DNA from: Gnetum montanum
Taxonomy: Eukaryota; Streptophyta; Gnetopsida; Gnetales; Gnetaceae
DNA: 64,000 bases
Direction of reading: 5' to 3'
NCBI GenBank assembly: GCA_015680685.1
Contig: MNCI01007602.1
Span: forward strand, 190,065 to 254,064
Part shown: one piece after another, positions 1-8,902 of the stretch
Layout of the letters: each line of letters opens with the position of its first letter
How positions within the stretch are numbered: the first letter of the stretch is position 1
Made by a program: the position numbers and the translations under genes
Notes under the pieces: generated by a model
What the model was told of the DNA's origin: nothing
The model's database searches: none
The model's input: only the letters and a program-made list of their open reading frames with translations

Positions 1-554
1 AAAAATAGGTGGAGGCTACAAATAAGGTTATTATCAGCTTACTGAAGCAAATTCTTAGCAACAACAAGAGGTGGTGGCATAAGAAAATACTTTATGTCCT
101 CTGGGCCTATCGAATGACTTGCAGAACCGTGACAAGTAAGACCCCTTACAGTCTCATTTATGGATCTGAAGCTATGTTACCTCTTGAGTTACAGGTACCC
201 TCATTTTGGATGATCTTGTCCAACATTGTGAGTGAAGCCCAGAATAACGAATCGCAAGCCATTGACCTTGACTTAGTGGAGGAGGAACGCATGTAGACAC
301 TAAGATGGATTGAGCACTATCAGGATAGATAATAGCAAAAGCACTGTGCAGACCTGCATCAACGACCAGTGCAGAAGGGAGATCTTATCCTTAGGGCTGC
401 TCGTGAGCATGTGAGTAAATTCTCAGCTAACTGGGAAGGGCCTTATGTGGTCGCTAAAGCCTTCGGGAATGGAGCTTTGAAATTGGCGGACATGGATGGC
501 AACAAGTTCGCCAACCTAGTGAACCACATGTACCTCAAGCCATACTATGTCTAA
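1..554 (+). pseudogene. Integrase C-terminus of element C
   Basis: This is the end of a retrotransposon integrase, which inserts element cDNA into the genome. The catalytic Glu of the D,D-35-E triad appears to be the GAG codon at 12-14, in the context VEATNK. Typical plant Ty3/gypsy text follows, including LWAYR, TPYSLIYGSEA and, after a few stops, the C-terminal fold GDLILRAA...WEGPYVV...LADMDG (about 375-530). In-frame stops at about 295-340 break the frame, which ends at 552-554. No chromodomain follows. The sequence is closer to the Tat-type integrase tail than to chromoviruses. The first two catalytic Asp lie outside the window. Confidence 0.85.
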
Positions 555-560
555 GGTGTA

Positions 561-870
561 ATGACAACACCAAACACCGTCCACTACAATAATAAACTAG
601 TAGCTATGTCGGTCAGTGTCTGCAATGATGATGAACTAGCAGCACCAAACAACGTCCACTATGATGATAAACTGGTAGCAACTATCTGCCACGACGTAAA
701 ATTGACACTATTAGTCCATTATGACTATAAACTAGCATCGTGCATCCGCCACAATGTAAAACTAGCATGTATGGTCCATTGGAGGCTCAAACCAACACAG
801 CAGTCCGCTGGGACCCTAAACCAGCACCCGTTCTACCAAGACCTTAAACTAGGTTCGCGTCGCATCCTCA
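561..870 (+). repeat. TAAACT word array in the 3' region of element C
   Basis: About nine degenerate units of roughly 30-36 bp. Each has a GTCCAC-like start, a GAY-like middle and a TAAACTRGCA-like end, for example ATAAACTAGTAGC near 590 and ATAAACTGGTAGC near 668. The same word forms arrays in element A (4357-4623, minus strand) and element B (about 50840-51140). The unit ACCAAGACCTTAAACTAGGT near 835 recurs almost exactly in B near 51095. An open frame across this stretch is a by-product of the repeat. Confidence 0.8.
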
Positions 871-1834
871 ACATGCATCATCACCGAACATACGTCGAAT
901 GAAGGGGCATGATATCGGCACATGGGTGGGACATCGCTGCCCCAGGACGCAGTTCCCGATGCAAGGAAAACATGGTCTAGGATGTACATGTCATCATCTC
1001 CAGTGTCATGCTAACCCTTCAAAGACATCATCCGATGTCACACAGGCCCTTCGAACCTACCGTCGCTATGGCTCACCACCCTGATGGTAATTCCTGGGCC
1101 TGTTCCTACTTCTGAAGTGCTAACAGTATTATGGCCTAGCTACAATATTGTTACACTTCTGTTCCTCATCAAGGTTGCGAATCACATATTGTTTAGCTAT
1201 GTGGTGGTTGATCCCATAACTGAACTCAGCATGCATGTCTTTGGCGGGGATCCCGGTGTGTCCACACCCCCGGTGCCTTGGGGAAAAGCTCCCTCTGCAG
1301 GTAGTGCTGCCAAGACCATTGCTAGCCATCCTACTTTGGGCATCTCACACCAACAATGTTGTCCAAGGGTAACAATAATGCCAACAGCCTGCCAGACATT
1401 GTCCCTGCAGATGCATCCTTCTACAGCAGCAAAGGCTACAACGTCGCAAAGTGAGTGCCTCGACTAACATGGTTGTTTGATAGTACAAATTTTGGCACAC
1501 ACGTAATGCAGATCACTATGTGGAAGGCTCCAATAGGTAGGTCAAGACCCTCTATGGATGTAATACAGCTCATCCTATGGAAGAGACACCTGCCTACAAG
1601 AGGTTGAAGAACAGCGCCAGCCAGAGATGAAAATGCAAACGAGTCCCTCAGAGCACTCCAACGAGGGACTTGGATAAACATCATCTCTGCTCTCTACCTT
1701 AACCTCCATAGCACCAATGCAACACCCTCAAGCATAGCTAGGTGACGTCTCAGTACTCACCAAGCAATAGCCTCAGTGTTTCTCTTGCCTATGGTGTTTC
1801 GTATTCTTTGTCGACGTCCATCGAGCCTATTCTC
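871..1834 (+). other. Non-coding 3' region of element C
   Basis: No conserved gene is visible. The last 50 bases (for example CTATGGTGTTTCGTATTCTT) resemble element B just before its polypurine tract, so this is retrotransposon 3' untranslated sequence. Short open frames here have no recognisable domain. Confidence 0.6.
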
Positions 1835-1839
1835 CAGAC
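1835..1839. repeat. Target-site duplication of element A, left copy (CAGAC)
   Basis: CAGAC directly precedes the TGTACC end of element A and recurs at 10236-10240 directly after its TTTCA end. Five bases is the usual duplication for Ty3/gypsy integration. Confidence 0.92.
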
Positions 1840-3218
1840 TGTACCGACCGAAATCGTCGGTGCAAGGCTGGAACATTATGAGCACCGAAAGATCTACGGA
1901 CAAGCACAGTCGACCCTACCTCTGCTTGAGGGAAAGCTAGAATGGACGAAGGCAGAGTGCCTTGAATGGTCCGCACGCGGATCAAACAAGGACTTCCCCA
2001 ACATTTGCCGCTACAACACGTTGGATTATACGTAAACAATGCACATTAAATGTAAACTGTAAACAAGCACGATAATGTAAATGAGCCTGTAAACGTAAAC
2101 TGAAAAATGAAGAAAACTGCAATAAATCTGAGCAAAATGTAAACTGTTTTGTATTGAGAATTGATTACAAAGTGCACCGGTCCAAACGCAGTTGTGGCTT
2201 TGACATAAGGCGGATGAAAGGCCCCGGCTCTGGTTTGCAGCGTAATTGCTCTTGGGTCTGCTCTGGTAAATTTTTGCCCCCCAAATTTATGGAAAACTGG
2301 GCTATTTATAGGGGTAGGGTTACCGGGAAAATCGGACTGGGAGACATGTGGCGTATAGACCAGGCGTGTACATTTAGAAACATGGTATACGCTGGGCGTA
2401 TACACTACATCAGGCCAGCGTATACGATGGGCGTATACACTGGACTTGCTAGGCGTGTGAACTTGGGTGGACGCTGGGCGTATACACTGGACATATATGC
2501 TGATGGATGACTGTAGCATTTACGCTGAAACACTGTAGCATTACGCTGGAACACTATAGCATTACGCTGGAACACTGTAGCATTTACGCTGAAACACTGT
2601 AGCATTACGCTGNATGGGCGTATACACTGGACTTGCTAGGCGTGTGAACTTGGGTGGACGCTGGGCGTATACACTGGACATATATGCTGGTGGATGACTG
2701 TAGCATTTTCGCTGAAAAACTGTAGCATTACGCTGGGACACTATAGCATTACGCTGGAACACTGTAGCATTTATGCTGGAACACTGTAGCAGCATATACG
2801 CTGGGCGTATAGGAATGGAAGATCATCATTTGGAGCCCAAAATCGGATTTTCGAGTGCCTGCGACCTGCTGGGGACCCTAGGGAAGGTCCTAGGGGGTCT
2901 AGAAACTCCACTTTAGCATGTTTTGAGGAGTTTTTGAGCCCCAAAAGTTGTTGTACGCTAGGCCTTACACTGGGCATGTGTATGCCAGCGTACAGGATGC
3001 ATACTTAGTGAAAACCAAGTATTTTGAGCTCAATATTTGCCATGTTTGATGCCAGATGTCATTGTAGTCTTCTGTGGGTCCCAGGGAACTTTTAGTTACT
3101 TGCTTTGACTTCGTTTGATGCTATTTTGAGGCTTTCAAGCTTGGTCATGCTAAGGACCAACATGACTTAGCTTAATTTCTGTCTTCAAGTGTTAGCGAAA
3201 ATTTTTTGTGGTGTTTCA
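1840..3218 (-). repeat. Element A 3' LTR
   Basis: Begins TGAAACACC and ends GGTCGGTACA on the minus strand. It matches 8903-10235 along its length. It contains a TATAAATAG box (2302-2310, minus strand) and an array of CACTGTAGCATTTACGCT units with scattered ACGCTGGGCGTATAC words. It is longer than the 5' copy partly because of a duplicated block around an N at 2613. Confidence 0.92.
2427..2799. repeat. About 186-bp block duplicated either side of an N
   Basis: Positions 2427-2612 and 2614-2799 are near-identical direct copies that meet exactly at the single N (2613). Both begin ATGGGCGTATACACTGGACT. The 5' LTR has no such duplication. This looks like two overlapping contigs joined without merging, though a real tandem duplication cannot be excluded. 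Confidence 0.75.
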
Positions 3219-3231
3219 TTGGCCCCTCTTT
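3219..3231 (-). other. Polypurine tract of element A
   Basis: On the minus strand AAAGAGGGGCCAA lies directly upstream of the 3' LTR start TGAAACACC. This is the expected plus-strand primer site. Near-identical tracts precede the 3' LTRs of B (AAAGAGGGGCCAA) and C (AAAGAGGAGCCAA). Confidence 0.85.
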
Positions 3232-4356
3232 GTTGACGTCTGGAGGAATTGACCCGAGAGGCGTTGACAAAGAAGTACAAAACACCACAAGCAAACAAGG
3301 TGCAAACATTATCCTTGAGCACTTGGCCAGATGTCATCGCACTGTGTTCAGTAGTACATGGGATTGGGGAAATAAAGTTTGTAGCTGGATAGGAAAATGA
3401 AAATTGTTGGGATTGGGACCTGATCAAGGGATTATGCATGGTAAAGGGGATGCTATGGTGTGTATACGGGTCATGCTGATCCTTGAAAATAGCCATTGTT
3501 TAGCAGACTCGAAATCAAGGCATGAGATGTGCATCCTTTGGCGGAACAAGACTCTTGTTTAGTGTTTAAGAGGACTTGTTGGCCATGTGATGGTGGGTTA
3601 CGTTCACTGGAGGAACAGGCCCTTTGTTTGGTGTTAAAGAAAACCTGTTGGTGGAGAGCCAAAGCTACGCAATGAGATGTTACTTGAGCTTTTGAGATAT
3701 GAGTGTTTGTTTCCAAGACAACTGCCTTCCCGCCTGGGGCTTATGGGAAATGCCAAAGGTCTTGTGGTTCATTTTGCTCTTTGCTCGTTTCTTTTTCTTT
3801 CCTTTTCTTTTTTTTTTTTGCTCTTTTTTTTTGGAAAGATCTTTCTTTCAATTTTGCACTCATGCTCATGTGCCATATTGTGCGTTGCAGTTGCTTGAGA
3901 GTGTCATAGCATGTAACAGTAGGCTCAAATTTTTGGGGTGTACTGGGTGTATCTGGGAAATGTAACTGGGTAGGAATGGGAATAAGAGTGTTGGGAAAAT
4001 GGGGAATGTATTGGGAATTGGGAATGTACTTTTGACCAGATTGATTAACCTGGTTGCGTGCGTCAGAAACAATGTGGCCTCTTGTCACCGTGATGAAGTG
4101 TATCTGTGTACGAGCACCACTGGGTGTCATCCTGCAAACACAACTCCAAGAAGACAAGAAAACCACAAGAGAATGAGTTAGCGAACACTTCAGGCATGAA
4201 TGTGACTGATGCAAATGGAGACGCCATGTGAAACTTGAGGCAAACAGAATGAGCAGCAATAGTGTTGTCAAAGCCAGTGTGATGAATGATGCAGCAGGCA
4301 TTAAAGAAGAAATCTCATGAATTACAGTAGCAGATGAATGTTCCAGAAATGATGTG
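3232..4356 (-). other. Non-coding 3' region of element A with an internal purine tract
   Basis: No conserved gene is seen. The notable feature is a strong purine run on the element's sense strand at about 3787-3836 (a T/C run on the given strand), some 570 bases upstream of the 3' LTR. Open frames over it are low-complexity. Element B has a comparable purine tract at 51808-51857. Confidence 0.6.
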
Positions 4357-4623
4357 GCCAGTTTATAGTCTTGGTGGACTGTCGTGGGTTAGTTTTACGT
4401 CATAACCCGTTGGACGTTGCCAGTTTATCGTCGTAGTGGAGGGTACATTGCTATTTTATAGTCTTGGCGGACTATGAAGAGGCAAGCTAGTTTATAGTCT
4501 TAGTGGACTCTGGTGAATGAGTATAACAGTTTAGTGTCATGTCGGACAAAGCTCTGTAGTGTCGGTTTACCATCATGACGCCAGGACATTCTGTGGTATC
4601 AGTTTTAAGTCATGATCCAGGAC
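4357..4623 (-). repeat. TAAACT word array in element A
   Basis: Eight units at about 4357, 4390, 4419, 4450, 4486, 4525, 4561 and 4599. On the minus strand the best copies read GTCCACCAAGAC, two bases, TAAACTGGC. Spacing is 29-39 bp, so this is not a strict satellite. Homologous arrays are in C (561-870) and B (about 50840-51140). The word also occurs inside the gag frame at 6178, 6262 and 6346. Confidence 0.85.
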
Positions 4624-4754
4624 AGTGTGGATGTAGGCATGTGTGTCTGTATAATCCTGTAAACAAAAGCAACTAGAGAAAACAATGTTAAATAGCCACT
4701 GTAGAAAACATGAATTGAAATGCACAAGTGAATAGAAAATAATGTGAAAAGGTT

Positions 4755-4836
4755 CTAGTTTAAGGCCTTTTCGGGCCACGTGTTCGAGTTTAAGGCCTTT
4801 TCAGGCCATGGTTTAGTTTAAGGCCTTTTCGGGCCA
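4755..4836 (-). repeat. Three GGCC...AAGGCCTTAAACT units
   Basis: On the minus strand TGGCCCGAAAAGGCCTTAAA recurs three times (4755, 4785, 4813 on the given strand), just past the end of the gag-protease frame. Two copies are at the matching place in element B (50624-50672). GGCC flanks a short A-rich loop, so each could form a small hairpin. Confidence 0.8.
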
Positions 4837-5219
4837 CATGCAAGCGTGCAAGCTAGTGCAATGCAAACTAAGGTGACGTATGCACAACGAACAAAGGTGA
4901 AGAGTGGGTGGGGATTAGACGTGTCTTTGGCCACAAGGGAGTCTTGATTATGTGGTTGTTTCTTAGTCGGACATGGTCTAGGAGGCCTACTAGTTTGCTC
5001 TAGGAGGCTTTTAGATTTTACCCCTTGTTCAGGCATTTTAGCTCTAGGTGTTGTGTTTGTTGTTGTGGGGGTTGCTTCAAGAGGTTCCTCTTTCAAGACC
5101 TATGACATCTCTATGTTGTGATCAGCTTGAAAGGGAGTGTTGTTGCCATGTATAAGGACTTGTCCACCTTCGTATGGAAGGCAGATTTCTTGATGTATCG
5201 GTGAGGAGACGGCTCGTTG

Positions 5220-5480
5220 TTGTGCTAGCCAAGGTCTACCAAGAATCATGTTGAAACTGGGCATCTCTTCTATGACAGTGAATTCTGCGCTAGTGGGGAA
5301 TTGTTCACCTGCCACAAAGGCTAAGTTGATTGTGCCCTTAACTGTGACACATGATCCATTGAAAGATTTTAAACACATGGTTTTTGTTGGCATGATCTCA
5401 TCTGCCATGCCTAGTTTGTCGATGACGGAGTATAGAACTACGTTTGTTGCCGCACCGTCATCAACGTGCACTCTACGAAT
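5220..5480 (-). pseudogene. Retropepsin-like aspartic protease domain of element A
   Basis: The active-site region reads VHVDDGAATNVVLYSVIDKL, with DDGAA where retropepsins have DTGAS or DSGSS. The second hallmark, ILGRPWL, lies near 5226-5249. Such proteases work as dimers in the particle to mature gag and, in complete elements, pol. The Asp-Asp-Gly variant also occurs in element B (HIDDGTTTN), so it is a family trait rather than a chance mutation. The domain itself has no stop codon; the nearest is at 5100-5102. The polyprotein ends within about 130 codons of the domain without entering RT. Confidence 0.8.
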
Positions 5481-6063
5481 GGTACATTGCCCAACACGTA
5501 CACTAATCGATAATGGAGCTGTTGTGACTTCCCCTCGTTTGGGGTTGACTTTAACTGCATCGTCACGGAAGGCTAAGGTGTTGGAACCCAATTCTTGTGG
5601 TGTGTGTTGTGAAATCGTTGCACGGATGGATTCCATGTTAGCAGGGATGTTCTCTGTAACAGGAATGGACGCTAGTGTTTGTGCTAAGGCTTCACGATGA
5701 GCCGATGACGTCATGACCAGGTCGTACAAACTCATGGTTGTGTTCTTTTGTTTGAGCGTTTGTTTCACCTGGGCCAGTGTAGCTACAAAGTCTGTGTTGT
5801 CTGCCGTTGTGTTGGTTGCCTCTATATGGGTTGAGGGCTTGGGCCTGGTTTGTTTGGGATTAGGGGCAGGGCCCCCAGTGTTTAGTTGTTGTATATTAGG
5901 TGTGTCCTTTGTTTCAGCTGTGGGTATTGTTCGTTGTTCGTTTGTCCTCTTCTGCTGCCATTTGGTAGGCTTATCCGTGTTGTTGGCAGGGTTGACTCTT
6001 AAGGGAGGGGAGGTTGAGATGTTTCCTACGGTTGGGCACTGGGTAGGTGAGGGGCCATCGCGT

Positions 6064-6503
6064 GGTGGCACCTTTATGACAAATGGTAGTTTGGGAGGTG
6101 TCGTTGTTGTTTGACTAGCTCGTTGTGGCACCTTGATAACGAAGGGTTTCTTTGCTGTTGTCGTTGGTGCAACATGCCAGTTTAACGTCTTAGCGGACGT
6201 CTGTGGTGGTACTTTGACCACAAAGGGTATTTTCGGTGCTCGGGATTACATTGAATCTTGCCAGTTTAACGTCTTAGCGGACGTCTATGGTGGTACTTTG
6301 ACCACAAAGGGTATTTTCGGTGCTCGGGATTGCGTTGAATCTTTCCAGTTTAACATCTTAGCGGACGTCTGTGGTGGTGGTACGTTGACCACGAAAGGTG
6401 TCGTCGATGCTCTAGGTGACACCTTGATGACGATGGGAGGCCCCTTGCTCATGGAGGTGGAGGGGATTATTGCCTTGCTGGGAGGCACACGAATCACAAA
6501 AGG
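6064..6503 (-). repeat. Seven in-frame PFVIKVPP motifs with an 84-bp repeat core
   Basis: On the minus strand the linker between gag and protease has seven copies of Pro-Phe-Val-Ile/Val-Lys/Arg-Val-Pro-Pro or close variants, at about 6066, 6126, 6206, 6290, 6376, 6414 and 6481. Three TSAKTLNW-type segments separate some of them and recur every 84 bp (6178, 6262, 6346), exactly 28 codons. The nucleotide word behind TSAKTLNW matches the 3' array. Element B has the same linker at about 48950-49212. Confidence 0.88.
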
Positions 6504-8363
6504 TTTCCGCACAGGTTTAGGCTTACTATCTATGCCAATGGAGTTTATGACATAGGGGGCATCATCTGTGCTCGGTTGATTCAGGGTGTTGATGTTCAGT
6601 TGGCCCCGTTCTATCATTGCTTGTAGATCATCCTTTAACGCACGACAGGTGTCGATATTGTGACCAGACATCTAGTGGTAATGATAAAATTGGTCTAGCT
6701 TGAAGTGTCGTGGAACTGGGAGCTCATTTGGTGCTGCTAAGGTGGGATTCCTTAGTAGCTCGCAGTACCTATCGTGTCTTCGGTGGGCCTTCTCTGCTAC
6801 GTGTTTGTATTGAATTGGCCCCGTTCTAAGGAGTTGCTCTAGGAGTTTTGAAGGTCATGTAGGTAGAGGTGTGTACTTAGAGCGACCTTTGCGCTGAAAG
6901 TTGGGCCTTGGAGTGGCTCCTATTGTTGTAGGCGGGTTGGTACTAGTGTTAGTTATTTTTGTGCTTGCGGCTATAGTTTCTATTGTTGCCTTTTGTTTGG
7001 CAACGTGTTGGTTCTTGTAAGCCACATAGGCGGGGTCATTACTGGTTTGTGCAGCTTGTTCAATGTTCTTGATCTGTGTGAACGCTTGGCTCAACGTTTG
7101 AGTGCTTAGGTAGTACAGTTTTGACTTAACGAAGTCATTCACAGCTCCCTTCAGAATTGTAAGCAAATACTTTTCAGGGATGGGCTCATGAAGTTCGTTA
7201 AGGGTTGCACTCCATCGTTGGATGAACTTTTGCACAGGCTCAAGTGGTGCTTGTTTCACCTGTATCAGACTGTCTAGTGTGGCTTCAGGCTTGACATTGT
7301 ACTTAAATCAGGTAACAAACTGATGTAACAGATCCTCCAGAGAGGATATGGAGTTACAAGGCAAGGCTCGGTACAAGTCTAAGGCTACCCTTGTTAAGGA
7401 CATAGCAAACACTCGCAAGATTGCGTGGGGCCAAGCTTGAAGCAATAGAGTTTCTGATCGAAATGTAACTAAGTGAGCATTTGGATCTCCCTCCCCATTG
7501 TACTTGGTTAACTAGGGTAATGCGATTCCCTTGGGTAAAGCTAACGGTGGCACTGAAGAGCTAACTGGATCGTCACGATAGAAATCCAGTACTTTAACTT
7601 GTTCAGTGTTGTCAGCTCTGAGTTGCTTTATCTCATCTGCTAACATTTGCATCATTTGTTTTGCTTCTGCCCACTCTTGAGTGGTAGGCAGATTAGTTGG
7701 TTGGGGGGGTTGTTGGGTCGTCATTTGTTGCTGTGGAGCGATGTTCAGAGTTGCAGTTATGGGGTGTGGCACGTTGAAGTGAGTGGGTTGTTGAACAAGG
7801 GGTATGGTCCCTTGCCTAGCCACAAACTATGAAGTGACACTCTGGATGTGTGGGGTCGATGTAGTGAAAGTGGCCCCATGGGTTTGCACGTGTGGTATGT
7901 ACTGGATGGAGATGGGGGTGGGTAATCTCTGTTGGGGTATTGGTGCTTGTGTGCTCATTGACACTTGGTGAGTGGTCGTCTGTCCCATGTGAGGATGGAG
8001 TGCTGGGTTCATGTAGGCATGGGGATTGAGGGTTTGGTATGAATCCTTAGGTTCGGATTGTGCCTCAAAGTCATTTACATCGTGTTGGTTTTGGGGCTCC
8101 TCATTGGGTCTCCGTGAGTTTTGGCTCCTTGCCAGAAGGAGCTGGGAGATGAGTTTATGCTGAGGTTCAGAAAGGGGGATGATGTTATATACGGAGGGGA
8201 CAAATTTGTGACCTCCCATGAATATGTGCTCAAAGTTTCGTTTTGCCTCCTGTTCTATGGTGTCAAGAGGAAGGTTGGCTTGAATCTTCACACAGATGTA
8301 GTTATACTGTTCTTGTGTGGGGACTATGAGGGCACGTGCATTGGAGTTTTGGGATGATTCCAT

Positions 8364-8560
8364 GGTAATGTGTGCTTGGACAAGGTAATCGATGTTGGTG
8401 GTCGTTAGGACTTAGACTGGTTTGAAGTAGGTGCGAATCGCAGTGAATTCGGCTTTGAAATGGGCCCATTTTGGGTGTTTTTGTTGAAAAAACACTGTAG
8501 TGGTACTGTAGCAGTACTGTAGCAATGTATACGCCCAAAAACTGTAGCAGCGTATATGCC
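8364..8560 (-). other. Leader between arrays and gag start of element A
   Basis: A 5' untranslated stretch without a gene. It contains irregular CTGTAGCA words that grade into the array to its right. The gag start at 8363 is chosen because the homologous start context in B also begins the conserved N-terminal text. Confidence 0.5.
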
Positions 8561-8765
8561 CGGACACTGTAGCAAGCGTAAAAACATTGTAGCAAGCGTA
8601 AAACACTGTAGCAAGCGTAAAAGTACTGTAGCAAGCGTAAAAGCACTTTAGTAAGCGTAAAAGCACTGTAGTAAGTGTAAAAGTACTGTAGCAAGCGTAA
8701 AAGCACTGTAGCAAGCGTAAAAGCACTGTAGCAAGCGTAAAAGCACTGTAGCAAGCGTAAAACAC
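8561..8765. repeat. 20-bp tandem array in the leader of element A
   Basis: About ten head-to-tail copies of CACTGTAGCAAGCGTAAAAG. Twenty is not a multiple of three, so all frames stay open by chance and give Leu/Cys/Tyr-rich pseudo-proteins. There are no spacers, which excludes a CRISPR array. Compared with the LTR unit (CACTGTAGCATTTACGCT), the second half is reverse-complemented. Confidence 0.9.
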
Positions 8766-8879
8766 TGTAGCAGCGTAGACGCTGGGTATTTGTTGGTAGC
8801 GTAGATGCTGGGGTTCTAGTTTTGCAGCGTAGATGCTGGGGTTTCAGTTTTGCAGCGTAGACGCTAGAGTTTCAGTTTG
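8766..8879. repeat. Second leader array of element A
   Basis: Three to four units of roughly 33 bp built on GCAGCGTAGATGCTGGGGTT, between the PBS and the 20-bp array. AGCGTAGACGCT is a perfect 12-bp palindrome and recurs with small changes. Confidence 0.75.
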
Positions 8880-8897
8880 GCCCTCCTTCTAGCGCCA
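8880..8897 (-). other. Primer-binding site of element A
   Basis: On the minus strand TGGCGCTAGAAGGAGGGC starts five bases after the 5' LTR end. It begins with TGG, as needed to pair with a tRNA CCA end. I cannot name the tRNA with certainty. Element B has the decayed equivalent TGGTGCTAAAAGGAGGAC at the same 5-base spacing. Confidence 0.85.
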
Positions 8898-8902
8898 AAA
8901 AC

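Larger units (their letters stand above)
1..1839 (+). mobile_element. Element C (Ty3/gypsy), 3' internal part left of nested element A
   Basis: This is the downstream end of a plus-strand Ty3/gypsy element whose 5' part lies beyond the left edge. It holds an integrase C-terminus (1-554), a short-repeat array (561-870) and a non-coding 3' region. The element is cut at 1839 by element A and resumes at 10236 with its polypurine tract and 3' LTR (10260-11909). Continuity is supported by the CAGAC duplication and by similarity of 1790-1834 plus 10241-10260 to one uninterrupted stretch of element B (about 52150-52224). By integrase type and shared 3' features it belongs with A and B. Confidence 0.85.
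4818..8363 (-). pseudogene. Gag-protease polyprotein of element A, one frame with seven stops
   Basis: A single minus-strand frame of about 1,180 codons runs from the ATG at 8363 to a stop at 4818 with no frameshift. It has in-frame TAG or TGA codons near 7829, 7514, 7310, 6857, 6674, 6287 and 5102. In order it holds a gag N-terminal region, a gag core (about 7510-6860, including GDPNAHLVTFRSE and SISSLEDLLHQF), a HxxxxC motif (GHNIDTCRALKDDLQ, about 6669-6625), a Pro-rich repeated linker (6503-6064), an aspartic protease (about 5480-5220) and a hydrophobic tail (PLFTFVRCAYVTLVCIALA). Gag forms the particle and the protease cuts the polyprotein. At least one stop (6287) replaces a CAG kept in the neighbouring repeat unit. 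Element B has the same order. Confidence 0.88.

Noticed and set aside
1129-2519. Several 60-160 codon frames in C's 3' region and the A LTR
   Set aside because: No conserved domain; they overlap LTR and array sequence and differ between the two A LTRs.
5248-6555. Plus-strand open frames opposite the A gag-protease
   Set aside because: Mirror frames of the minus-strand coding region, which has clear gag and protease motifs.
8302-8765. Long overlapping minus-strand open frames rich in Leu, Cys, Tyr
   Set aside because: They translate the 20-bp tandem array in different frames; the period is not a multiple of three and no domain is present.
8561-8765. CRISPR-like regular repeat
   Set aside because: The units are directly contiguous with no unique spacers, and the setting is a plant retrotransposon leader.
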